NCBI GenBank assembly: GCA_017461425.1
Contig: JAFTXY010000011.1
Span: 62,001-126,000, forward strand
DNA from: Candidatus Gastranaerophilales bacterium
GTDB lineage: Bacteria; Cyanobacteriota; Vampirovibrionia; Gastranaerophilales; Gastranaerophilaceae
Direction: 5' to 3'
Length of the DNA stretch: 64,000 nt
Positions 17,500 to 26,933 of the stretch are shown piece after piece (position 1 is the stretch's first letter; every line of letters begins with the position of its first letter). Under the pieces are notes generated by a model that worked only from the letters and a program-made list of their open reading frames with translations, was not told the origin of the DNA and did not search any database. A program made the translations under genes and the position numbers.

Positions 17500-19245
17500 A
17501 TGAAATATGAATGCGGATTGGATATTGCGGAATTAGAAAAAAGAACATCTAAAGACTATCTTTTAACAAAAAAGATGCTCGATGTTGATGCAAAAGAATT
17601 TTTAGAATTAGCAGATGGAGACAAAAAAGCTCTTTCTTATCTTGTAAAAGCAGCTAGAATTATTGAAAAAATTAACATGCAATTAGATTCGCATCATAAT
17701 TTGCCATTTTTAAAATATTTAGAAGAAATGTGTAAAAAAGGTGACAAAAAAGCGCAATTAACAAAAATTTTATTTGATGCACAAAAAGGAATTTTTGCTC
17801 TTGATTGCGAATCAAATCTTGTTAAATTAGCAGCAAATCTTGAAAAACAACAAGGAAGAGGTTTGTATCCTGAAAATTTATCAAAAGAAGAATTTCATAA
17901 AATTTTAATCCAAATGATTAAAGACAACAAAATCAAAGAAGTTAAAAAGATTTTAAATCAAAGAAGCGTTGTCGAATATACAAAAGACAAAAAAGAATTA
18001 GTGGCAATTGATTATATTGATAAATTCCAAGAAGATTTCAAAAAAATAGCAGAATTATTATTAAGGGCAAGTTGCGTTTCAACTTGTATTGAATTTAATG
18101 AGTATTTAAGATTGCAATCCCAAGCATTTTTGGTTGGAGATGCAATGCTTGATGCATATGCAGACAAAAAATGGGCAGCAATGCAAGATACTCCTTTGGA
18201 ATTTACTATTACTCGTGAAAATTATTCTGATGAAATGACAGAAACTGTATATGAAAATGAAGAATTATCAAAACTTTTAAAAGAAAACGATATCGAAGTT
18301 ATTTCAAAAGATTATTTAGGTGCTCGTGTTGGAATAGTTAATAAAGAAGGCACAAATTATATTTTAAAAGTAAAAGATTATCTTCCGCTGATGGCTCGAC
18401 ATATGCCATATAGTGATGATTATGAGCAAGTTATATCTGATGATTCTGATATTTCTCAAACAATGGTTGATGTTGATTTAATTGAAGTGGCAGGAGATGT
18501 TGGTGCTTTTAGAGCAGGTATAACTTTAGCGGAAAATCTTCCAAATAATGATAAATTATCTTTGACCATTGGTGGTGGTAGAAGAAATGTTTATCATAGA
18601 CAAATCCGATTTGTTACAAGTGAAGATGCAAAACAAAAAATCCAAGAAAAACTAGATAATATTTTAGAAAAAGAATTTCATCAATATTATGATGAAAATA
18701 TGGATCATCCTTTTACAATTGGACATGAAAATGGACATTCTTTGGGTCCAAAAGAGGGTTGCGAAGCATTAGGAAAATATAAATCAATTATTGAAGAAAA
18801 TAAAGCAGATATGGTTTCTTTGGCAATGATTGATTTATTAACTGAAGAAGGTTTATACACTGAAGAAGAAAGAAAAAAATTCATTGTAACTTATGCGGTT
18901 GATAATATGTTAAAATCCAAGCCTGAATTAACACAAGCACACAGAGTTCGCTCTGTTATGCAAAATTATTACTTTATTCAAAATGAAGCAATGAAAATTT
19001 CAAAAGAGGGCTTCCTATCAATAAATATTGATAGAATGGTTTATATAGCTCGTCAAATGCTTGGTGAGATTATTCAGGTTCAACTAAGTAAAGATTTTTC
19101 CGTTGGTGAAAAATATGTTCTAGATAATTTTGTATGGACTTCAGAAATGGAATTAGTAAGTCAAAAATTAAAGAAAATTTCTAAAAGATTAAATGGAAAA
19201 ACAGAACAAAAACTTGCTGATAAATTATTTTTAGAACAAGTATAA
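17500..19245 (+). CDS. M49-like zinc metallopeptidase, 581 aa
   Basis: A zinc site is visible near residue 408: FTIGHENGHSLGPKEG has HExxH form, and 25-30 residues later IEENKADMVSLAMIDLL supplies the second Glu and an ExxxAD context like that of dipeptidyl-peptidase III relatives. GGGRRNVYHRQIRF just before is also family-like. No signal peptide, so a cytoplasmic peptidase is likely. The N-terminal half is helical and unassigned. ATG at 17500 follows AGGATAG. Canonical DPP III has HELLGH; here the spacing is HExxH, so the assignment is to the wider group only. Confidence 0.65.
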   Translation: MKYECGLDIAELEKRTSKDYLLTKKMLDVDAKEFLELADGDKKALSYLVKAARIIEKINMQLDSHHNLPFLKYLEEMCKKGDKKAQLTKILFDAQKGIFALDCESNLVKLAANLEKQQGRGLYPENLSKEEFHKILIQMIKDNKIKEVKKILNQRSVVEYTKDKKELVAIDYIDKFQEDFKKIAELLLRASCVSTCIEFNEYLRLQSQAFLVGDAMLDAYADKKWAAMQDTPLEFTITRENYSDEMTETVYENEELSKLLKENDIEVISKDYLGARVGIVNKEGTNYILKVKDYLPLMARHMPYSDDYEQVISDDSDISQTMVDVDLIEVAGDVGAFRAGITLAENLPNNDKLSLTIGGGRRNVYHRQIRFVTSEDAKQKIQEKLDNILEKEFHQYYDENMDHPFTIGHENGHSLGPKEGCEALGKYKSIIEENKADMVSLAMIDLLTEEGLYTEEERKKFIVTYAVDNMLKSKPELTQAHRVRSVMQNYYFIQNEAMKISKEGFLSINIDRMVYIARQMLGEIIQVQLSKDFSVGEKYVLDNFVWTSEMELVSQKLKKISKRLNGKTEQKLADKLFLEQV

Positions 19246-19321
19246 TTTTGGAACAAATTAATCTATTGTCCCGTCATTTTAATAAAGGATTTATGTTAAA
19301 ATGATTTAAAAGGGTTGAGAG

Positions 19322-20263
19322 ATGTCTAATAAAATTTTTGATTGTATTATTTTAGGCGGCGGTCCTGCGGGTTTATCAAGTGCACTTTATTGTTCAAGAG
19401 CAAATCTAGATTGTGCAATTGTTGATAATTCAGCGCTTGGCGGTGCGCCAACTAATTATTGTGAAATAGAAAATTATTTAGGATTTAATAAAATTCAAGG
19501 CTGGGAATTATCAGAAAAATTTGAACAACATATTGATAATTTTAATATCCAAAAATTTCCATATGAAGAAATTCAAAAAGTTGATTTAATTTCTGATATA
19601 AAAAAAGTTCAAACTTTAGAAAATGAATTTTTAGCAAAAACTATTATTATCGCAACAGGCGCAAGAAATAAAAAATTAAACATAAAAGGCGAAGAAGAAA
19701 ATATTGGTCGTGGCGTAAGTTATTGTGCTGTATGCGATGGAGCTTTTTACAAAGATAAAATTGTAGCGGTTGTCGGTGGTGGAAATTCTGCGCTAGAAGA
19801 AGCAATTTATCTTACTCAATTTGTTAAAAAAGCATATTTAATACATAGAAGAGATATTTTTAGAGCAGATGATATTGTTCAAAAACGAGCTAAAAAAAAT
19901 AATAAAATAGAGTTTGTTTTAAATTCTGTTGTTGAAGAAATTTTGGCTGATGAAAAGGTTTATGCGATTAAAATTAAAAATAATTTAACAAATAAAACTC
20001 AAGAATTAAAAATTGATGGCATTTTTCCGTATATTGGTCAAGAGCCTAATGCGGAATTATTTTCTGGTCAAATTGAACAAGATAAATATGGTTTTATTAT
20101 AACTGATATGAATATGAAAACTAATCTATCAGGAGTTTATGCTATTGGTGATGTTAGAAATACACCCCTAAGACAAGTTATAACAGCAGTATCTGATGGT
20201 GCTATAGCTGGTGTTGAAGTATCAAAATATATTATGACAATGAAAGAAAAAATAAGGAATTAA
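19322..20263 (+). CDS. trxB: Thioredoxin-disulfide reductase
   Basis: Flavoenzyme passing electrons from NADPH to thioredoxin. The FAD motif GGGPAGLSSALYCSRA is N-terminal, the redox-active CAVCDG is near residue 137, the NAD(P) motif VVGGGNSALEEA follows, and VYAIGDVRN...AVSDGAIAG closes the FAD site. 313 aa is normal. An extended -10 TGTTAAAAT at 19294-19302 and a weak GGGTTGAGAG ribosome site precede the ATG. The dehydrogenase gene follows 3 nt after the stop, so they form an operon. Confidence 0.95.
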   Translation: MSNKIFDCIILGGGPAGLSSALYCSRANLDCAIVDNSALGGAPTNYCEIENYLGFNKIQGWELSEKFEQHIDNFNIQKFPYEEIQKVDLISDIKKVQTLENEFLAKTIIIATGARNKKLNIKGEEENIGRGVSYCAVCDGAFYKDKIVAVVGGGNSALEEAIYLTQFVKKAYLIHRRDIFRADDIVQKRAKKNNKIEFVLNSVVEEILADEKVYAIKIKNNLTNKTQELKIDGIFPYIGQEPNAELFSGQIEQDKYGFIITDMNMKTNLSGVYAIGDVRNTPLRQVITAVSDGAIAGVEVSKYIMTMKEKIRN

Positions 20264-20266
20264 AAT

Positions 20267-21235
20267 ATGAAAGCTCTGGTTTATGAAAATGAATTAAAAT
20301 TGGATGCAAATTATCCAATGCCACAAATAAAATCAAATGAAGTTTTAATTAAAACATCAATGGTTGGCATATGTAATACTGATTATGAAATAACAAAAGG
20401 CTATATGGGCTATAAAGGTGTCTTAGGACATGAATTTGTTGGTATCGTTGAAGCGGTTGGAGAAAATGTTTCAACAGAACTAATTGGAAAAAGAGTTGTT
20501 GGTGAAATAAATTGCGCATGCCAAGAGTGCGAATATTGTCATAAAGATTTACAAAGACATTGCCCAAATCGTTCTACGCTTGGAATTTGGCAAAAAGATG
20601 GATGCTTTAGCGAATATTTTACGCTGCCTAAAGAAAATGTAATTGAAATATCTGAAAATATTGATGATATAACAGCAACTTTTACAGAGCCTTTGGCTGC
20701 TGCGTATGAAATTTTAGAACAAATTCATATAAGACCAGATTCTAAAGTTGCAATTTTAGGCGATGGAAAATTGGGCTTGTGTATTTCTTTGGTATTTAGT
20801 GCATTAAATATAGATTATGTTCATATAGGAAAACATGAAGAAAAACTAGCGATTTCTAAAAATCTGGGCGCCAAAACAATGCTTTTAGATGAATTGAAAG
20901 AATGTCATAAAAAAACTTTTGATTATGTTATTGAAGCAACTGGTTCAACTGGCGGATTTGAAATAAGCTCATCTTTGGTTAAACCAAGAGGAACTTTAGT
21001 TTTAAAAAGCACAATAGTTGCTCGTGAAGGCTTGAATTTGGCTTCTATTGTTGTTGATGAAATAAATATTGTTGGCTCTCGTTGTGGTCAATTTAAACCA
21101 ATTTTAAGGCTTTTAGAAAAAGGCAAAATAAATGTAAAACCGCTTGTTAGTGGAATATATGGGGTAGATGAGTTCCAAGAAGCATTTGAAAAAAATGCGC
21201 AAAAAGGAACTTTAAAAGTTTTAGTCAAATTTTAG
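20267..21235 (+). CDS. Zinc-dependent alcohol dehydrogenase family (MDR) protein
   Basis: Medium-chain dehydrogenase. The catalytic zinc region is present (GICNTDYE with Cys, GHEFVGIVEAVGENV with His-Glu), and the structural zinc Cys cluster is CACQECEYCHKDLQRHC. The NAD(P) motif is AILGDGKLGLCISL. Closest in feel to the sorbitol/threonine dehydrogenase-like branch; substrate unknown. 322 aa is slightly short. It is the second gene after trxB; the convergent CcdA gene overlaps its end by 4 bp. Confidence 0.88.
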   Translation: MKALVYENELKLDANYPMPQIKSNEVLIKTSMVGICNTDYEITKGYMGYKGVLGHEFVGIVEAVGENVSTELIGKRVVGEINCACQECEYCHKDLQRHCPNRSTLGIWQKDGCFSEYFTLPKENVIEISENIDDITATFTEPLAAAYEILEQIHIRPDSKVAILGDGKLGLCISLVFSALNIDYVHIGKHEEKLAISKNLGAKTMLLDELKECHKKTFDYVIEATGSTGGFEISSSLVKPRGTLVLKSTIVAREGLNLASIVVDEINIVGSRCGQFKPILRLLEKGKINVKPLVSGIYGVDEFQEAFEKNAQKGTLKVLVKF

Positions 21236-21945
21236 TTAAAAAATTTAGAAAATACTTTTAAATAAATTAAAAACGAGGCTATTATAAGCAATATTCCTGA
21301 AATTTTCATTAAAATTTCAGATATGTTGCTGAAATTTTTAATTCCTTTAAGAAAAGATGTGAAAATTCCGGATAAAACAATTATTACCCCTTGTCCTAAT
21401 GAAAAACAAAGAAGCATTAAGCCTGCCAAGAGTAAATTTTTTGTTAAAGTAGCAAAACCCATAATTCCTGCCAAAATTGGTGTTGAACAAGGGCTTGATG
21501 CAAAAGCGAATAAAACACCAATTAAAAAAGGATAGATAAATAAACTTGTAGAATTACCTTTTGGAATTCTTTTTACTATGGGTGTAAAATTTAATTCAAC
21601 AATATTTAATAAATTTAGTCCCATGATTAAAATTAATGAGGCTAAAAATAAAATCCAATAAGAACCGCCAATGGAAACAAAAACTTTTCCTCCAAAAGCG
21701 CAAATTATACCAATTATTGTTAAAACAAAAGATAAGCCTAAAACAAATGAACTTAGTTGAATAGTTGTTTTTTTCTTGTTGCTATCTCCATATCCGCCAA
21801 CATAACCAACAATTAATGGAATTATTCCTAATGAACAAGGAGAAATTGAAGCCAAAATTCCCCCTAAAAATGAAACTAATAGAAATAATATAGAAAATTC
21901 GCCATTTGATATAAAGTTAACTAAGTTGTTTGTCAATTCGGTCAT
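21232..21945 (-). CDS. CcdA/DsbD-type thiol-disulfide transmembrane protein
   Basis: Six hydrophobic segments with the family signature GGILASISPCSLGIIPLIVGYVGG and, in the second half, FASSPCSTPILAGIMGF: the two Cys, each in a [SP]-C context, are the pair that carries electrons across the membrane. 237 aa matches CcdA. The ATG overlaps the stop of the thioredoxin-like gene by one base (TAATG), so the two make a functional pair exporting reducing power to the periplasm. Confidence 0.9.
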   Translation of the reverse strand: MTELTNNLVNFISNGEFSILFLLVSFLGGILASISPCSLGIIPLIVGYVGGYGDSNKKKTTIQLSSFVLGLSFVLTIIGIICAFGGKVFVSIGGSYWILFLASLILIMGLNLLNIVELNFTPIVKRIPKGNSTSLFIYPFLIGVLFAFASSPCSTPILAGIMGFATLTKNLLLAGLMLLCFSLGQGVIIVLSGIFTSFLKGIKNFSNISEILMKISGILLIIASFLIYLKVFSKFFN

Positions 21946-22361
21946 TATTTAATACCATTTAAAACTGCAATAATGTCATCAGAAGTCATAACGCCCTCTT
22001 GTTTATGAATTTGGTTTCCTTGTTTATCAACAAAAACCAAAGTAGGCACCAAAGTTACATGATATTTTTTGATTGCAGCTTTGTTGTATTTAACTCCTTT
22101 GCCTACATTTTCAACGACATTTATTTCCTCTATGACAACTGAATTTTCGTATTTTTTCATAGCTTTATCAAGTTCAATGTTTGCTTCTTTGCATTCAGAA
22201 CACATTGGTGAAGAAAATTTTATAATTTTTGCTTTTGGGTTTTTAACAAGTTCATTTCCTTGAACTTGACACATTTTTGCGTCTAGAGCTTTTGCATCTA
22301 AATAAGCATATAAACCAAGAGGTAGAACAAAAATAAGTAATACTATAATCCAATTTCTCAT
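21945..22361 (-). CDS. Membrane-anchored thioredoxin-like protein, 138 aa
   Basis: An N-terminal hydrophobic anchor (WIIVLLIFVLPLGLYAYL) is followed by a thioredoxin fold: IIKFSSPMCSECKEAN holds the active-site CxxC as CSEC, and VTLVPTLVFVDKQG contains the conserved cis-Pro. The fold faces the periplasm and is likely reduced by the coupled CcdA-like partner. CSEC replaces the usual CGPC or CxPC. AAAGGAAAAAATT precedes the ATG. Target proteins are unknown. Confidence 0.88.
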   Translation of the reverse strand: MRNWIIVLLIFVLPLGLYAYLDAKALDAKMCQVQGNELVKNPKAKIIKFSSPMCSECKEANIELDKAMKKYENSVVIEEINVVENVGKGVKYNKAAIKKYHVTLVPTLVFVDKQGNQIHKQEGVMTSDDIIAVLNGIK

Positions 22362-22438
22362 AATTTTTTCCTTTAAATAATTAACGGAATTATTATAACT
22401 ATTATTTTAAAAAAATTAATTACTATTTTGTATAATAG

Positions 22439-23752
22439 CTAGTTTTTAATATTAAGCTCGCCTCTTTTAACCACTCTTTTACCTTTGATATAGACATGGT
22501 TTGGTTTTTCTTTGTTTAAAATTTCATTATAATCTTGCGCTTCGTCTAATTCAAAAACATTAAAATCGGCATCTTTATCAGTTTCAAGAGAGCCTATGAT
22601 ATTATTTAATCTTAAAATTTTGGCTGGGATAATAGTTAAATATTTAATAGCATCAATAACATTTAACACTCCATTATTCACATATTTTAATTCATTTAAT
22701 AAAGATAAATCTGAATTAAATGCTAAAGAATTTACGCCAAAACCAAAGCGATTTGGGAAAAATTCTAAAACTTTATCCAATGATAATTTTTGATTATGTA
22801 AATTATCACTTATTCTTGGGCAATATGCTAGTGAAACTTTATTTTTATTTAAAATTTCTAAATCTGAATCTGATAAATAATTTCCATAAGAAATTAAAAG
22901 TTGTTTTGATAAAATGCCCATTTCTTCAAGATATTTTGCAGGAGAAAGACCTGTTACAGCAGGTTCGAATTTTTTATGTCCTGTAAATTCATTTAATAAG
23001 TCAATATCTGAAAAACCGTGGTTTAACCAGTCTAATTCGTCTTTTGATTCGCCTAATCTTATAGTCATTAAGATATTATGTTTTTTACAATATTTTTCTA
23101 GGATTCTAAATAATCTTTTATGCACACAACAAGCACTATGCGGGGCAATTCCGATAAATGTGTTGTCTGATTTTTGGTTTTTTAATTTTTCTATTTTCTT
23201 TTGAATATTTCTAAATTCATCTTTGCTTGAATCAACTGAATCTGAAAATAATTCGAAGAAAAGAAAAGTTTTCATTGGTGTTTCATTTAAAACATCAAAA
23301 TATTTGCTTTCTTTAGATAATTGCGCAACACAAGTTGTACCGTTTAAAAGACTTGTTTCCAACCCTTTTTTAAAAGAGTCTACTTTTTCTTCTCTTGTCA
23401 TACAAAAATAATCTGATAATAGATTTGATAACCTATAAATAAAAGATTTTTTTGATATTCCTGTTAAGAAATAGTGTTTTTGTAAGTTTGTATAAAGTCT
23501 TTTAAATTTACCTTTTAGAGTTTTGCTTTTATTTTTTTGAAGATAATTGTATTGCAAATGGTTGTGTAAATTAACAAAACCAGGTGTTATAACAGCATTT
23601 TTAAAATCTTTGACATGAGAATATAATTCAGGATTAAAGTTTTCTTCTTTAATGATTTCTTGAATTTTTCCCTCATCAACGATTAGAACAGAATTTTCCC
23701 ATATGCTACCGTCAGATGGTATAATCCATTTTGCTTTGTATGCTCTTGCCAT
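22439..23752 (-). CDS. Amidohydrolase (TRZ/ATZ-type) with altered catalytic residues, 437 aa
   Basis: The ATG at 23752 (MARAYKAKW) is preferred over the TTG five codons earlier because GAAGG is spaced for it. The fold follows chlorohydrolase/deaminase proteins: composite N-terminal beta-sandwich, GFVNLHNHLQ (HxH retained), APHSACC. But the third metal His (HLxE) is Arg in TIRLGESKDE, the catalytic AH is SYGNYL, and the GTD Asp is Asn in GVNSLAFNSD. Deaminase activity is therefore doubtful. TGTTATAAT lies upstream near 23790. Otherwise flanked by unrelated genes. Confidence 0.72.
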   Translation of the reverse strand: MARAYKAKWIIPSDGSIWENSVLIVDEGKIQEIIKEENFNPELYSHVKDFKNAVITPGFVNLHNHLQYNYLQKNKSKTLKGKFKRLYTNLQKHYFLTGISKKSFIYRLSNLLSDYFCMTREEKVDSFKKGLETSLLNGTTCVAQLSKESKYFDVLNETPMKTFLFFELFSDSVDSSKDEFRNIQKKIEKLKNQKSDNTFIGIAPHSACCVHKRLFRILEKYCKKHNILMTIRLGESKDELDWLNHGFSDIDLLNEFTGHKKFEPAVTGLSPAKYLEEMGILSKQLLISYGNYLSDSDLEILNKNKVSLAYCPRISDNLHNQKLSLDKVLEFFPNRFGFGVNSLAFNSDLSLLNELKYVNNGVLNVIDAIKYLTIIPAKILRLNNIIGSLETDKDADFNVFELDEAQDYNEILNKEKPNHVYIKGKRVVKRGELNIKN

Positions 23753-23826
23753 TTGTAATACCTTCAATCTGTCATTTTATTATAAAAAGAATTATAACAA
23801 TTATTTTTTTTAAATTCAATTAAAAA

Positions 23827-26800
23827 CTATTGTTCAACATAGCTTATAAGTTTTTCAAGTGAATTTTGAATTGAATTTATTTTATCTTCAATTATTTCAA
23901 CTCTATTTGAAAGCATTTTAGTCTGAGTCATATTTTCATAGAAAATATCTATAAATTGTGTTGGATTGAAGTTTTCACTTTGTGCTTGAGCCAATAATTC
24001 AATTTTTTTATTTAATTCAACAATTTTGTTGTCTTGTGCCTGTGAATTTTTTATCAATAATTTCAAACTATTTTCAATTTTTGCGTTAAATTCATTTAGA
24101 GTATTTTTAGATTTTTCGCTTTGAATTAATCTTGTTTTGATGTCTTCAAAACCTATTTTTTGCATATCATCAACACGTTCTGCTAAATCATCAATTTTAA
24201 TAACAGCGTCTTTGAACCAGCCAGATAGGTGTCCTAATTCTGATTCGACATCCCTGTTGATTTTTACGTTTTCAAGTCCAACAGTTCTTAATTCAATAAC
24301 TTTTTCAAATAAGCTTTTGAATTCGTCGCTGTTTGCAACACTTTTTTCTATTACAAGACGAATTTTAGCTAAATCAGATTCAACATCTTCTAGAGTGTAT
24401 GAATAATTAGAGCTTTCATCGAGTGTTCTAATTTTTTTGATTGCTGATTCAAGTCTATTAAATTCGCTTTCAAGATTTTCTTTAATTTCTTGCGAAATAT
24501 TACTTTTTAAATATTCAAAATTAGATAAGTATTCTTGAACTTTATTCGATAAATTATCAATATTTGAATTTTGTTTATCTATGTTTGATGTATCTTGTGG
24601 TTTATCAACTAAAGCAGAAATTTTTTGAACATTATCTTTTAATTTTTGTTCAATTTGGTCTTTTGTTTCTTTTAAACCTTCTGATAAATCGTTGCTTGTT
24701 TCTTCAATTGCCTGAATTTTTTCTGACAATTTAGATAAAGCACTCATAACGCTTGATAGGTTTTTGCTTTCTTCTATTGCAGAAATTTTCATATTTAAAT
24801 TAGAAGTGCTTGATTGAATTTCTTCTAATAATTCTTTTGCGTTGTGAATTTGTTGAAGATTTGTTCTATCTATTTTTGTTTCAATATCAACAACAGTTTC
24901 TCTTAGAGATTTTTTCTCTACAATATTGTCTAAATCAGCGCCAATATAGTTGTCTAGAAGTTTATCAATTTTTAATTCAAATTGAACCAATGAATTTTTA
25001 GTAGTTTTATCTACATTGATAACACTTTCTAAAATATCACTTTTGATTTCGTTCAATGTATCTTGCGCATGTGCATTATTTGAATTTAGCGCATCATTAA
25101 GTTTATCAATAGTATCGTTGCTAAAGTTTTCTAAATTAATTTCAAGAGATGATAGCTTGTCGGCAATTTTATCTTGATTATCTTGTTGTTTTAGAGAAAA
25201 TTCTTGGAATTCAACTTTGAAATTAACAAATTCTTTTTGAATTCTGTCATTAACTGCTTCAACGCTATCAACCAAATGGTCTGATAATCTTTGCAGGTCA
25301 ACTTTTAGAGTATCAAGAGTTTCGATATTGATTGTTTTTGTATCATCTTGAATTTTATCAATTGCATTTTGAAGATTGTCTTGAACAGAAGCAACAACTT
25401 CAGAAAATGTTGTTTTAATTTGTCCTAAATTTGCAGAATTTTCTGAAACAACATGTGTTCTAAAAATTTCAAGTTTATCTGAAATTGTAGGAATTGATTC
25501 TGAAAGTTGAGTCAAAATTTGCATACTTGAAACAGAATTCATATCATTCAAGCTTGATTGCATATTTTGAATAGATGATTGTATTTCAAGAGTAACATCT
25601 CTTAAGTTATCAGATAAATCTTTAATGCTTTTGCCTAGGTCTTTATTTTTAAGTTCATCCATAGCTCTTTCGATAGGCTCTTGAAGAACTTTTATATTGC
25701 CTTCGTTGATAGCATTTAAATCTTTTTTGAATGAAGTTAGGCCAATTAATAAAGATTTAATATCTTCTTTGGCTGAATTTAAGTATCTTTCAAATTCTGC
25801 TTGATGTTGATGAGACTTATATAAAATTTCATCATTAATTAAATTTTTAACATCTTTAACTTCATTTCCTAAACCTTGAATTGTTGTTGAAAGGTTTCTA
25901 ACTTCATCTTTTGTGTTGGTTAAATTTGAGGATAAAGATTGTATTTCATTAGAAACAGTGGCAACATTTCCTGTTAAATTATAAACTTCGGTTTTAACCC
26001 CTGCATCTCCTGCGGTGTTAATAACTTTTTGAATTTCATATCTAACAGCTTCAAGTTGTGTTTTTAATTCTGAGCTTATTGCTTGTAATTCAATTCTTGG
26101 GTCAATTGAATTAACATTTTCTTTGATTGTTGAAATTGCTGTAGTCAAAGAGCGAACTTCTCTTAGGGCATCATTGAAAATATTTTCTCTTGTTTGAACA
26201 GCATCAATTAGGCTTGTTAAGTCTTTATATTTAGAATCGATAATTGAAATAGCAGAAATTACAGAATTAACATTTCCGACAATAGTATCTAAATCTGATT
26301 TAATTGAGCTTAGTTCTTCTTTTGAATTATGTTGCTTTATTTGACTTAAAAAGTCTGCAAAATTTTTATTTAAAGTCAGAGTTATATTTTCAAATCCACG
26401 AGAAAAATTAACAAAATTTTCACTTAATTTTGCAATTTCCATAGAAGGATTTTCGCCTCTTTGCATTTCAATTGTATTGAATATTTTTTGCAAAGCTAAA
26501 TCTTGTGATGTTAATTTTGAATATGTGTTTGATGTGTCATTCAAAAGTTTTGAAATTTCAGCAGCCATTTTTGGATTTTGGTTTTGCTGAGAAGTCATAA
26601 AACTTTTTAATGAATTTTCTAATTCTTTTACATATTGATTAGTTTGTCCGTATTTTAAATCGATTGTTTTGCGAAACTCGTTTATTAAAGTTGTTGCGAT
26701 TTTTTCGCTTGAAACATTTGTTAAATTTTCATATCTTTGTGACAAACTGGTAAGGGCGTTGTATATTTCCCCTTGTGACATTGATGATTTGGCATACAGA

Positions 26801-26853
26801 CCTTTAATAGCCTCTGTTAACTGGTCTAATCTGATTTCTATACTATCTACCAT
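23827..26853 (-). CDS. Very long coiled-coil protein, 1008 aa
   Basis: Almost the entire length is heptad-patterned helix with repeated Leu/Ile, Ser/Thr and charged residues, few Pro and no Cys. The N-terminus (MVDSIEIRLDQLTEAIKGLYAKSSMSQGEIYNALTSLSQRYENL) may be a short globular or docking part. No signal peptide or membrane segment. By composition it resembles cytoskeletal or scaffold coiled-coil proteins of bacteria; no homologue can be named. AAAGGAAAAATAT precedes the ATG. It stands alone on its strand. Confidence 0.75.
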   Translation of the reverse strand: MVDSIEIRLDQLTEAIKGLYAKSSMSQGEIYNALTSLSQRYENLTNVSSEKIATTLINEFRKTIDLKYGQTNQYVKELENSLKSFMTSQQNQNPKMAAEISKLLNDTSNTYSKLTSQDLALQKIFNTIEMQRGENPSMEIAKLSENFVNFSRGFENITLTLNKNFADFLSQIKQHNSKEELSSIKSDLDTIVGNVNSVISAISIIDSKYKDLTSLIDAVQTRENIFNDALREVRSLTTAISTIKENVNSIDPRIELQAISSELKTQLEAVRYEIQKVINTAGDAGVKTEVYNLTGNVATVSNEIQSLSSNLTNTKDEVRNLSTTIQGLGNEVKDVKNLINDEILYKSHQHQAEFERYLNSAKEDIKSLLIGLTSFKKDLNAINEGNIKVLQEPIERAMDELKNKDLGKSIKDLSDNLRDVTLEIQSSIQNMQSSLNDMNSVSSMQILTQLSESIPTISDKLEIFRTHVVSENSANLGQIKTTFSEVVASVQDNLQNAIDKIQDDTKTINIETLDTLKVDLQRLSDHLVDSVEAVNDRIQKEFVNFKVEFQEFSLKQQDNQDKIADKLSSLEINLENFSNDTIDKLNDALNSNNAHAQDTLNEIKSDILESVINVDKTTKNSLVQFELKIDKLLDNYIGADLDNIVEKKSLRETVVDIETKIDRTNLQQIHNAKELLEEIQSSTSNLNMKISAIEESKNLSSVMSALSKLSEKIQAIEETSNDLSEGLKETKDQIEQKLKDNVQKISALVDKPQDTSNIDKQNSNIDNLSNKVQEYLSNFEYLKSNISQEIKENLESEFNRLESAIKKIRTLDESSNYSYTLEDVESDLAKIRLVIEKSVANSDEFKSLFEKVIELRTVGLENVKINRDVESELGHLSGWFKDAVIKIDDLAERVDDMQKIGFEDIKTRLIQSEKSKNTLNEFNAKIENSLKLLIKNSQAQDNKIVELNKKIELLAQAQSENFNPTQFIDIFYENMTQTKMLSNRVEIIEDKINSIQNSLEKLISYVEQ

Positions 26854-26933
26854 TTTTTTATATTTTTCCTTTTATCCCCATAAAAATTATTCTAGCAAAA
26901 AACAATACTTATAGCCAAATTGTAAAGATTTTT

